A DNA stretch of 64,000 nt from Streptomyces sp. SLBN-118 (GTDB lineage: Bacteria > Actinomycetota > Actinomycetes > Streptomycetales > Streptomycetaceae), in assembly GCF_006715635.1 (NCBI RefSeq), contig NZ_VFNP01000001.1, positions 806,001 to 870,000 on the forward strand. Direction: 5' to 3'. The notes below the pieces were generated by a model, which saw nothing but the letters and a program-made list of their open reading frames with translations, was not told the origin of the DNA and did not search any database. Position numbers and translations under genes: made by a program. Positions 7,632 to 15,429 of the stretch are shown here, piece after piece (the stretch's first letter is position 1; each line of letters begins with the position of its first letter).

Positions 7632-8867
7632 ATGCCGCTGAGATGGCGTATCGCCGCCCTCGTCGCCGTTGCCATCTGCGCCGTCGCCGCGGCCGTCGGC
7701 GTGATCGTCCACCAGGCCTCGCGCGACCGGGAGCTGAACCAGGCCCGCGAGGCTGCCCGGACCACACTCGACCGGGCGGCCGCCGCCTACACCCGCAGCG
7801 GCACCGTCCAGGGCACCGGCGCCGTCCTCGACGCACCCGGACTGCCCGCCGGGCTGCGAAGCCTCGCCGCCAAGGGCCGCCAGGGAACGGAGTACGACGC
7901 CGGGGCGACCGGGCCCGCGATGTGGGCAGCGCGCCCCGCGGGTGAGCAAGTGCTGTCCGTACGCGTCGACATGACCACCGCGCTGGGGGACATCAGCGCT
8001 CTCGACACGAGCATCGCCTGGGCCGGGGCGCTCACGACCGCGGTTGTGCTGCCGCTCGGAGTACTCAGCGCCGGCCGGATGAGCCGCCGGCTGCGCAGCG
8101 CGGCGGGCACCGCGCGGCGCATCGCCGACGGCGACCTCGACGCCCGTATCGAGGCCGAGCCCCGGCCGCGCGACGAAATCGCCGAGATCTCCACCGCAGT
8201 CGACACCATGGCCGCGGCTCTGCAGCAACGACTGCGCAGCGAACAGCGTTTCACCGCTGATGTGGCGCATGAACTGCGCACTCCGCTGATGGGTCTGGTC
8301 ACCGCCGCCGAACTGCTCTCCGAAGGGGAGGCGGCCGGATACGTCCGCGACCGAGTACGCGTGCTGGCCGCGCTCGTCGAGGATCTGCTGGAGATCTCCC
8401 GGCTGGACGCCGGCGGCGAACAGGCCGACCTCTCGCCCTGTCCGCTCGGCTCCCTGGTCGAGGACATCACCCTGAGCACCGGCATGTCCGTGCGCCTTGT
8501 GGTTGAGGAGGGAGCGGGCGAGGCGACTGTGTGGACCGATCCCCGGCGCCTGGAACGCATCCTCACCAACCTGATAGCCAACGCCCACCGGCACGGCCGC
8601 GCGCCCGTCACGGTCACCGTCTCCGCTGACGGCAGGACCGTGACGGTGCGCGATCACGGCGGCGGCTACCCGGACTCCCTGCTCGAGGACGGACCCCAGC
8701 GTTTCCGCACGGGTGCCCGCGAGCGCGGTACCGGAACCGGTCTGGGGCTGACCATCGCCCTGGGCCAGGCGGGCGTCATCGGCGCGACGATCGAGTTCAC
8801 GAATGCGCCCGGCGGCGGCGCGCGTGCCGCTCTCCAACTCCCCGAGCCCGGGCCGATACACGACTGA
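7632..8867 (+). CDS. Two-component sensor histidine kinase
   Basis: A 411-residue HisKA kinase. TM1 (about 5-25), an extracytoplasmic loop of about 90 residues, TM2 (about 120-142), HAMP (about 143-198), the dimerisation/phospho-acceptor domain with His213 in DVAHELRTPL, and an HATPase_c domain with N box NLIANAHRHG, G1 DHGGGYP and G2 GTGTGLGLTIA. All boxes are intact. ATG 7632 lies 1 nt after the response regulator stop. The extracytoplasmic loop is small and has no recognised ligand domain, so signal input may come through the neighbouring lipoprotein. Confidence 0.92.
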   Translation: MPLRWRIAALVAVAICAVAAAVGVIVHQASRDRELNQAREAARTTLDRAAAAYTRSGTVQGTGAVLDAPGLPAGLRSLAAKGRQGTEYDAGATGPAMWAARPAGEQVLSVRVDMTTALGDISALDTSIAWAGALTTAVVLPLGVLSAGRMSRRLRSAAGTARRIADGDLDARIEAEPRPRDEIAEISTAVDTMAAALQQRLRSEQRFTADVAHELRTPLMGLVTAAELLSEGEAAGYVRDRVRVLAALVEDLLEISRLDAGGEQADLSPCPLGSLVEDITLSTGMSVRLVVEEGAGEATVWTDPRRLERILTNLIANAHRHGRAPVTVTVSADGRTVTVRDHGGGYPDSLLEDGPQRFRTGARERGTGTGLGLTIALGQAGVIGATIEFTNAPGGGARAALQLPEPGPIHD

Positions 8868-8936
8868 TACACCTCCGAGGCACGGCCGATGTCGCGCTTT
8901 GGGTTTACAAAGATCTTCGGCGCTGAGGATGGCGCC

Positions 8937-10844
8937 ATGCGTACCAGGTGGAGTCCGGACCAGAGGGTGAGTTGGCTGACGCCGAGCGGCATCAGCGGCG
9001 AGGGCGACGAGGCTGGTACTCCCCAGGAGGCGAGAGGTCCGGGGCGCGGGAGCCGGTTGCGGCGGCATCGACCGCGCAGGCCCGGCGGCAGGAGGGCGAG
9101 GAAGAAGGCCGGCAAAAGGACCGGGACCCGGCGGTTGTTCACCTGGCGCAAGGCGCTGGCCGGTGTCATCTCTCTGGTCGCTCTGCTGATCGGCGGCTTC
9201 ACCGTTCTCTACGTCGCCATCGACATACCCAAGGCCAATGAACTGGCCCAGGCCCAGAGCAACGTCTATCTCTTCAGCGACGGCACCCGCCTCGCCCGCA
9301 CCGGCGAGATCAACCGCGAGACCGTGCCGCTCAGCAAGGTGCCCACGGATGTGCGGCGCGCTTTCGTCGCGGCGGAGAACAAGGACTTCTACAGCGACTC
9401 CGGCGTGTCGTTGTCCGGCACCGCCCGCGGCATCCTGAGCACTCTGACGGGGAAGGGCAAACAGGGCGGGTCGACCATCACCCAGCAGTACGTCAAGAAC
9501 TACTACCTCAGCCAGGAACAGACAGTCACCCGCAAGGTCAAGGAGCTGGTCATCTCCCTCAAGGTCGACCGGCGAAACTCCAAGGACGACATCCTCGCCG
9601 GGTATCTGAACAGCAGTTATTACGGGCGGCTCGCGTACGGAGTCCAGGCGGCGTCCCGCGCGTACTACCGCACCGAGGTCCAGAACCTGAGCGTCGAACA
9701 GGGCGCCTATCTCGCGGCGTTGCTGCAGGCTCCCAGCCAGTACGACTGGGCCATCGCCAGTCCCGAGGGCAAGCAACTGGTCACCCGGCGTTGGAACTAC
9801 GTACTCGACAACATGGTGGAGCAGGGCTGGCTGGACAAGGGGAAACGGCAGCGGATGAAGTTCCCCGTACCGGTCGCCCCCAAGCAGGCCTCGGGTCTTT
9901 CGGGCCAGACCGGCTATCTCGTGGACGCCGCGACGCGTGAGCTGATCGCCTCGGGCGTGAGCGAGCAGGAGCTGGCGGGCGGCGGCTGGCGCATCACCCT
10001 CAACATCGATCCCGCCAAGCAGCGCGCCTTGGAGCAGGCCGTCGCCACGGGCCTCGGCGGCAGGGCGGGAGCGACGGCCGGCGATGGGGCCGCGGACGCC
10101 AACACGCAGGCCGGTGCGGTCTCGGTGGACCCGAAGTCCGGCCGCATCGTGGCCCTGTACGGCGGCCGTGACTCGACCCGCCACTACCTCAGCAATGCCT
10201 CCCGCGCCGACTACCAGGCGGGCCCCACCTTCGAGCCGATCGCCATGGCGGCGTCCATGGAGGCCAAGACCGACGCCAACGATGTGTCCGGCACCGAACA
10301 CATCAGAAAGACCGCCGCGGCTCTTGGAATGGCTGTGGAATCACGTGACTTCGCCTCGTCCCAGGCGACAACGCTCGGCCTGATGGGAGCCAGCCCGCTG
10401 GAACTGGCCGGTGTCTACTCCTCCTTCCGCCACGACGGCAGGAAGATCACGCCCTCGATCGTCAAGTCCGCGGAGCGGGACGGCGAGCAGACCGGCCTGC
10501 GCGGGGCGATCGGCGGACAGGCGATCGATCCCCGGACGGCCGACATGGTCACCTCGTACCTCCGCGGCGACCTGAGCCCGAGTGACGTCGGCGGTCCCCG
10601 GTACGCGGACGACCGCGAGGGGACGGTGACCACGGCCCAGGGCCGCACCGACGACAGGAAGGCCGAGTGGTTCATCGGCTCGGCCGACGAGCTCGTCACC
10701 GCGATCGGCCTCTTCGGCGAGGACGCCAAGACCCAGAAACAGGTCGCCCTCAAGAACATCGGCGACGGCTCCCCCGCGATCATCTGGTCCGGCTACATCA
10801 AGCGGGCCCTCCCGCTGCCGACGCCTCAGGCAGAGGGCCAGTAG
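8937..10844 (+). CDS. GT51 peptidoglycan glycosyltransferase with degenerate transpeptidase domain
   Basis: A 635-residue class-A PBP-like protein. A long basic cytoplasmic N-terminus is followed by one TM anchor (about 8937-based residues 80-102) and a GT51 domain with the key motifs kept (Glu in FVAAENKDFY, GGSTITQQYVKN, RKVKELVISLK, YLNSSYYGRLAYG). A transpeptidase-like domain is present but every catalytic motif is lost: the SxxK position reads GPTFEP (Ser to Pro, Lys to Glu), the KTG position reads AQGRTDD, and the segment that should carry SxN is shortened. It probably polymerises glycan but cannot cross-link or bind penicillin covalently. ATG 8937 has GAGGA 7 nt upstream; ATG 8889 with GAGG 8 nt upstream is an equal alternative. 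Directly downstream of the two-component genes. Confidence 0.85.
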   Translation: MRTRWSPDQRVSWLTPSGISGEGDEAGTPQEARGPGRGSRLRRHRPRRPGGRRARKKAGKRTGTRRLFTWRKALAGVISLVALLIGGFTVLYVAIDIPKANELAQAQSNVYLFSDGTRLARTGEINRETVPLSKVPTDVRRAFVAAENKDFYSDSGVSLSGTARGILSTLTGKGKQGGSTITQQYVKNYYLSQEQTVTRKVKELVISLKVDRRNSKDDILAGYLNSSYYGRLAYGVQAASRAYYRTEVQNLSVEQGAYLAALLQAPSQYDWAIASPEGKQLVTRRWNYVLDNMVEQGWLDKGKRQRMKFPVPVAPKQASGLSGQTGYLVDAATRELIASGVSEQELAGGGWRITLNIDPAKQRALEQAVATGLGGRAGATAGDGAADANTQAGAVSVDPKSGRIVALYGGRDSTRHYLSNASRADYQAGPTFEPIAMAASMEAKTDANDVSGTEHIRKTAAALGMAVESRDFASSQATTLGLMGASPLELAGVYSSFRHDGRKITPSIVKSAERDGEQTGLRGAIGGQAIDPRTADMVTSYLRGDLSPSDVGGPRYADDREGTVTTAQGRTDDRKAEWFIGSADELVTAIGLFGEDAKTQKQVALKNIGDGSPAIIWSGYIKRALPLPTPQAEGQ

Positions 10845-10849
10845 TTTCT

Positions 10850-10882
10850 GCCCGGCGTGATGACCACGCGACCGCGCCGGGC
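10850..10882 (+). terminator. Terminator closing the envelope block
   Basis: Perfect 8-bp stem GCCCGGCG (10850-10857) / CGCCGGGC (10875-10882) with a 17-nt loop, 6 nt after the GT51 gene stop. No T run. Confidence 0.45.
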
Positions 10883-10973
10883 CACGACCGCCTTTCCCAG
10901 GTTGGTTGAGCGCTCCCCTCTCGACCGCCTTCGTACTCGCCCGCCTTCGGAAGTAATGGTCCGCACCAAGACC

Positions 10974-11002
10974 TTGACAGTGACTTAGTTCACTTCTTAA
11001 AT
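10974..11002 (+). promoter_or_regulatory. Consensus-like sigma70 (HrdB-type) promoter of the GH16 gene
   Basis: A perfect -35 TTGACA (10974-10979), exactly 17 bp of spacer, and -10 TTAAAT (10997-11002), about 90 nt before the GH16 start. This is the best housekeeping promoter seen in the window. Confidence 0.65.
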
Positions 11003-11015
11003 CACGTAGTGAACT
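10987..11015. promoter_or_regulatory. Inverted-repeat operator spanning the GH16 -10 element
   Basis: AGTTCACT (10987-10994) and AGTGAACT (11008-11015) are perfect 8-bp inverted arms 13 bp apart (21 bp centre to centre, two helical turns), flanking the -10 hexamer. The placement fits a repressor that blocks RNA polymerase. No adjacent regulator gene is obvious. Confidence 0.55.
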
Positions 11016-11091
11016 GACCATCCTCCCCGAACCCCCCACTGTCTCGGCGATGTGGCCTGTCATATACATGCCAGATCGAGAAGGGAGAGTC

Positions 11092-12363
11092 ATGGACTCC
11101 CCGCGCTCATCACGGCGTCTACTGCTGTCCGTTCTGTCCGTTCTGACGTTTGCCACGGCCACCACCGGGCTCGCACAGGGCGCCCCCGCACCGGCCCCCA
11201 AGACCACCACGGCCGCCGCACCGGCCGCCGTGACGTTCGCCGATGAATTCGACGGTCCCGCCGGCTCCCCCGTCGACGGCGGCAAGTGGCAGATCGAGTC
11301 GGGCGACAACGTCAACAACCACGAGCGGCAGTACTACACAGCGGGCAACCGCAACGCCGCTCTCGACGGTCAGGGTCATCTCGTCATCACCGCCCGCCGC
11401 GAGAACCCGGACAACTACCAGTGCTGGTACGGACGATGTGAGTACACCTCCGCCCGGGTGAACACCGCAGGCCGGTTCACCCAGGCCTACGGGCATGTCG
11501 AGGCCAGGCTCAAGGTGCCGCGCGGCCAGGGCATGTGGCCCGCCTTCTGGATGCTGGGCAACGACATCGGGCAGGTCGGCTGGCCGAACTCGGGCGAGAT
11601 CGACGTCATGGAGAACGTCGGCTTCGAGCCCTCCACCATCCATGGCACGCTCCACGGCCCCGGCTACTCCGGCTCCGGCGGCATCGGCGCGGCGTACACA
11701 CTGCCCGGCGGCCAGGCCTTCGCGGACGCCTTCCACACCTTCGCCGTGGACTGGGCGCCCGACTCGATCACCTGGTCCGTCGACGGCAACGTGTACCAGC
11801 GCCGGACACCCTCCGATCTCGGTGGCAGGCAATGGGTGTTCAACAAGCCGTTCTTCCTGATCCTCAACCTCGCGGTCGGCGGCTACTGGCCGGGCGACCC
11901 CGACGGCGGCACCGCCTTCCCCCAGCAACTCGTCGTCGACCATGTGCGCGTCAGCACCGGCGACAGCCGGCCGGGGACGGGTGGTGCCATCACGGGTCTG
12001 GGCGGCAAGTGCGTCGACATCGCCGCGGCGAACAGCGCCAATGGCACCCCCGTACAGCTCTACGGGTGCAACGGCACCGCAGCCCAGAAGTGGAACGTCG
12101 GCAGCGACGGCACGATCCGGGCCCTCGGCAAATGCCTGGACGTCGCCTCAGGGGGAACCGCCAACGGCTCCCTCGTCCAGCTGTGGGACTGCAACGGATC
12201 GGGCGCACAACGCTGGAGCGTCACCGCCGCCCACGACATCGTCAATCCGCAGGCGGACAAATGCCTGGACGCCACGGGCAACAGCTCAGCCGAGGGCACG
12301 CGCCTGCAGATCTGGGCCTGCACCGGAGCCGCCAACCAGAAGTGGACGGTGAAGGGCGCATGA
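11092..12363 (+). CDS. Secreted GH16 beta-1,3-glucanase with ricin-type (CBM13) domain
   Basis: A 423-residue secreted enzyme. Signal peptide (RRLLLSVLSVLTFATATTGLAQGAPA, cleavage near residue 32 to 35), then a GH16 catalytic domain (about 45-280) with the nucleophile/acid motif GEIDVMENVG (E-x-D-x-x-E), WPAFWML and the WSVDG loop typical of laminarinases. A beta-trefoil domain (about 300-423) carries three QxW repeats (QLYGCNGTAAQKW, QLWDCNGSGAQRW, QIWACTGAANQKW). Predicted reaction: endo-hydrolysis of beta-1,3-glucans, with the trefoil binding galactose- or xylan-like sugars. ATG 11092 has AGGGAGA just upstream. Expression is probably controlled through the promoter/operator at 10974-11015. 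Confidence 0.92.
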   Translation: MDSPRSSRRLLLSVLSVLTFATATTGLAQGAPAPAPKTTTAAAPAAVTFADEFDGPAGSPVDGGKWQIESGDNVNNHERQYYTAGNRNAALDGQGHLVITARRENPDNYQCWYGRCEYTSARVNTAGRFTQAYGHVEARLKVPRGQGMWPAFWMLGNDIGQVGWPNSGEIDVMENVGFEPSTIHGTLHGPGYSGSGGIGAAYTLPGGQAFADAFHTFAVDWAPDSITWSVDGNVYQRRTPSDLGGRQWVFNKPFFLILNLAVGGYWPGDPDGGTAFPQQLVVDHVRVSTGDSRPGTGGAITGLGGKCVDIAAANSANGTPVQLYGCNGTAAQKWNVGSDGTIRALGKCLDVASGGTANGSLVQLWDCNGSGAQRWSVTAAHDIVNPQADKCLDATGNSSAEGTRLQIWACTGAANQKWTVKGA

Positions 12364-12600
12364 CCGGCGCCTCACCTGACTGCCGACCTTGTACGCGACA
12401 TAGCCCTGGGTCGAACCGTTCATCCACGCCGCTTGGGTGGGCGGGTCGTAGGGCATCTCGTTCTGGTAGAAGTACGTCCGCCCGCCGTTGCCGTTCCACA
12501 GAGTCTGATGCTTTTGACAGTCCACGAACGTGGCCGACCTGGTGAGCCACCCGTGAGGAGGCCGGGAGTACGGCTCCTGGCCGCGCAGCACTGACGTCCT
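12364..12600 (-). pseudogene. C-terminal remnant of a secreted glucanase-like protein
   Basis: The minus-strand frame contains GWLTRSATFVDCQ, LWNGNGGRTYFYQNEMPYDP, TQAAWMNG and TQGYVAYKV. From memory this wording matches the C-terminal part of large secreted Streptomyces proteins annotated as coagulation-factor-5/8-type or GH55-like exo-beta-1,3-glucanases. Only about 75 residues remain. The frame has no proper start and the expected downstream SYCYF-type region is missing, cut almost exactly at the GH16 stop codon. The rest of 12601-12820 shows no gene. Confidence 0.45.
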
Positions 12601-12820
12601 GAGTCTTCTCGACCGGCCCGGCCCGGGTACCCGCTCCGCGGATGCCCGGGCCTCCTGTCTGTGGATCAAAGGGCCCTGTTCTCAGGTCACGAACAGGCAA
12701 CTGACCGACCGGACAGTTCATGCAACAATGCACCGGCTGCCGCTACCCACGAGTAACGTAGCCGTTCCGCCAGCATGCCCTGCCCCTGCCCCCGCACAGG
12801 CATACGAGGTACCGCACCCG

Positions 12821-13240
12821 ATGTCCCACTACCCACCACCGCGCTCCTGTCCCGAGTTCCCCGAGTACCCGGGGCAGCCGCGAAACCCGCTCCACTACTG
12901 GCAGGAGCCCGCTCCCCCGGCCCCGCCCAGGCCGCCGTCCGACCCCCACCGCGACGTGCGCGCTCTGAGCGCCGCCTACCGACGGCTGCGCCGGGTGGCG
13001 ACTTTGACGGCCCTCGGCTACTTCGTGCTGTTCCTCATCCTTTCCGCGTACGCGCCGGACCTGATGACAAGCAAGATCACCGGCGGTCTCAACATCGCTC
13101 TTCTGCTCGGCCTGATCCAACTCCCGGTGAGCCTCATAGCCGTGGCCGCATACGAGAGGTCCGCGCGCCGCCGGGTCGATCCGCTGGCCGACGCCATGCG
13201 CCGCCGGGCCGCACCGACCACGCAGGGAGCAGGCCGATGA
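12821..13240 (+). CDS. DUF485 membrane protein
   Basis: A 139-residue protein: a Pro-rich N-terminal tail (about 50 residues, longer than usual for the family), a helix (VRALSAAYRRLRRV) and two TM segments (TALGYFVLFLILSAYAP and a second at about residues 88-110), ending in a basic tail. DUF485 proteins are encoded next to acetate-type sodium:solute symporters and are thought to be their small partner. Here the stop overlaps the symporter start (ATGA), matching that pairing. ATG 12821 was chosen because the upstream in-frame residues are low-complexity and non-conserved; GAGG lies about 11 nt upstream. Confidence 0.85.
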   Translation: MSHYPPPRSCPEFPEYPGQPRNPLHYWQEPAPPAPPRPPSDPHRDVRALSAAYRRLRRVATLTALGYFVLFLILSAYAPDLMTSKITGGLNIALLLGLIQLPVSLIAVAAYERSARRRVDPLADAMRRRAAPTTQGAGR

Positions 13241-14850
13241 GCGGATTCGGCTCCGAAGCCCAGACCATGTCGTTCGTCGCCTTCATCGCGGTGACCACGG
13301 TGACCCTGCTGCTGTGCGTGATGACCGGTCCCGACCGCGACGACCTGGACGAGTTCTACACCGGCTTCCGCTCGCTGTCCCCCATGCAGAGCGGCCTCGC
13401 CATCGCGGGCGACTACATCTCCGCCTCCAGCGTGCTCGGCACCATCGGCGTCATCTCGCTGCTCGGCCAGGACGGTCTCGTACTCGCTCTCAGCACCGTG
13501 CTCTCGCTGGTACTGCTGATGTTCCTGCTGGCCGAACCACTGCGGAACGCGGGCCGGTTCACCATGGGTGACGTCCTCACCCGCCGCGAGCCCAGCTCCG
13601 CCGTACGCATCACCGCGTGCATCGTTTCGCTCATCGCCCTGTTTCCGCTGCTGATCTTCCAGCTGGCGGGCGCGGGCGATCTGCTGGCCTTCGTCCTCGG
13701 CATCGACGCCGCGGGCTTCAAGACCGGCTCCATCGTGCTGCTCGGCCTGCTGATGATCATCTACGCGGCCATCGGCGGTATGAAGGGCACCGCGTTCATC
13801 CAGATCGTGAAGACGGTGGTGCTGCTCGCCGCGGCCCTTGCCATCGCCTCGCTCATCCTGCAGCGCTTCGACTTCAGCATTCCCACACTGCTGGACGCGG
13901 CGGCACGCGGGAGCGGTGTGGGCGACGCGTATCTCGCGCCCGGGCTCCAGTTCGGCGGCGACGGCCTGGACATGATCAGCGCCCAGCTGACCGTCGTTCT
14001 CGGTGCGGCGTGCCTTCCGCACATCACTATGCGTATGTTCAGCTCCCGCAGTGCGTCCGCCGTGCGGCGCTCCCTGTCCTGGGCCGTGTCGACGGTTGTC
14101 GTCATGTGTGTGCTGAGCGCCGTCATCGGCTTCGGCGCCGCGGCGATCGTGGGCCGTCAGCAGATCACCCTCGGCGATCCGCAGGGCAAGACCTCCATCC
14201 TGCTGGTCAGCCAGGCGATCATGGGCACGGATGTGTCCACCTTCGAGACACTGCTGTTCACGGCCATGGCCACCGCGATCTTCCTGACGCTCCTGGCCTC
14301 CGTCGCCGGTATCACGCTCGCCTGCGCCAACACCCTCGCCCACGACCTGATCACGCACGGACTGGGCCGCAAGCGGGCCCAGCGCGACAGGACCGAGATG
14401 ATGATGGCGCGGGGCACGGCGGCCGCCGTCGGCCTCTGTGCGATCTTCCTCGCGGCGGCCTCCCGGCATGTGAACCTGCAGGCGATGATCACCCTGTCCT
14501 TCTGCCTGGGTGCCTCAGCGGTCGCGCCCACGCTGATCTACAGCCTCTTCTGGCGCCAGTACACCCGGACCGGGCTCCTCAGCACGCTGATCGGCGGCTC
14601 GCTGACGGTCCTGATCTTCATCACGGGGACCAACCTCGTCTCGGGTTCCCCGAGGGCGATCTTCCCCCACGCCGACTTCACCTGGTTCCCGTACACCACC
14701 ACCGGCCTGGTCTCCGTCCCGGTCGGATTCCTCGCCGGCTGGCTCGGCACCGTCCTCAGCCGCCGCAACGCCGGAGTTCCGCTGCGGCACAGCGACGAGT
14801 ACGACGATGTCGACGCCTCCATCCTCGACGCGGCAGCGCCGCGCGCATGA
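13237..14850 (+). CDS. Sodium:solute symporter, acetate/monocarboxylate type (ActP/MctC-like)
   Basis: A 537-residue SSS-family transporter with about 13 hydrophobic segments. The motifs EFYTGFRSLSPMQSGLAIAGDYISASSVLG (TM1 loop and sodium site region), FTMGDVLTRR and YAAIGGMKGTAFIQIVKT are standard for cation:acetate symporters. Most Streptomyces carry two or three DUF485-plus-symporter pairs used for uptake of acetate, propionate or pyruvate. It starts inside the DUF485 stop codon, so the two are coupled. Substrate within the monocarboxylates is not decided by sequence. Confidence 0.9.
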   Translation: MSGFGSEAQTMSFVAFIAVTTVTLLLCVMTGPDRDDLDEFYTGFRSLSPMQSGLAIAGDYISASSVLGTIGVISLLGQDGLVLALSTVLSLVLLMFLLAEPLRNAGRFTMGDVLTRREPSSAVRITACIVSLIALFPLLIFQLAGAGDLLAFVLGIDAAGFKTGSIVLLGLLMIIYAAIGGMKGTAFIQIVKTVVLLAAALAIASLILQRFDFSIPTLLDAAARGSGVGDAYLAPGLQFGGDGLDMISAQLTVVLGAACLPHITMRMFSSRSASAVRRSLSWAVSTVVVMCVLSAVIGFGAAAIVGRQQITLGDPQGKTSILLVSQAIMGTDVSTFETLLFTAMATAIFLTLLASVAGITLACANTLAHDLITHGLGRKRAQRDRTEMMMARGTAAAVGLCAIFLAAASRHVNLQAMITLSFCLGASAVAPTLIYSLFWRQYTRTGLLSTLIGGSLTVLIFITGTNLVSGSPRAIFPHADFTWFPYTTTGLVSVPVGFLAGWLGTVLSRRNAGVPLRHSDEYDDVDASILDAAAPRA

Positions 14851-14896
14851 TCGCCGACGGCGCTGTCCGCCCGAACTCACGATCGGAGTCGTACCC

Positions 14897-15406
14897 ATGG
14901 CACGAACCTTCTCGGTGTCGGACAGCGTCGTCATCGACGCCGCCCCCTCGACGATCTACACGCAGATCAGCAATCCGGCTCTGATGGGCCGCTGGAGTCC
15001 GGAGAACCGGGGCGCGACACTGCGCGACGGCGTTCAACAGGCGTACGTGGGCATGGTCTTCGACGGCCACAACAAGCGCGGGCCGCTGCGCTGGACCACG
15101 CGGTGTACGGTGACCGCCGCGGATCCCGGTGAGCGGTTCGCCTTCCGGGTACGCGCCATAGGCCGACGCCGGCCCCTGCTGCCCGGCCGGATCGCCACCT
15201 GGGAGTACCGCTTCGAGGCCGTCGACGGCAAGACACGGGTGACCGAGACCTGGACCGACGACCGTCGGGGCTGGCCCGATGCCGTGGCCAACGCCTTCGA
15301 CCGGATGGCGACCCGGGGGCACACGTTCGCCGACTTCCAGCGCCGCAACATCCGCATCACGCTGGACAACCTCAAGAAGGCGATGGAGGCACCGCCGACC
15401 GGCTGA
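14897..15406 (+). CDS. SRPBCC-family (START-like) protein
   Basis: A 169-residue protein with the polyketide-cyclase/dehydrase type START-like fold: first strand FSVSDSVVIDAAPSTIYTQI, helix NPALMGRWSPE, central strands ending WTTRCTVTAADPGERFAFRV, TWEYRFEAVDGKTRVTETW, and the long C-terminal helix. Such proteins bind hydrophobic ligands in a cavity; no substrate can be inferred. ATG 14897 has GGAGTC 8 nt upstream. It lies 46 nt after the symporter gene and converges on the LysR gene, with GACCGGCCGGTC at the junction. Confidence 0.8.
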   Translation: MARTFSVSDSVVIDAAPSTIYTQISNPALMGRWSPENRGATLRDGVQQAYVGMVFDGHNKRGPLRWTTRCTVTAADPGERFAFRVRAIGRRRPLLPGRIATWEYRFEAVDGKTRVTETWTDDRRGWPDAVANAFDRMATRGHTFADFQRRNIRITLDNLKKAMEAPPTG

Positions 15407-15429
15407 CCGGCCGGTCCGCGCGGCCCCGC

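Noticed and set aside
7497..10301. A 934-codon open frame on the minus strand
   Set aside because: It lies opposite the sensor kinase and GT51 genes, has the GC-skewed composition of an antisense shadow and no recognisable domain.
13018..14469. Long minus-strand frame opposite the symporter
   Set aside because: Gly/Asp/Gln/His-rich shadow sequence without motifs; the plus-strand symporter is unmistakable.
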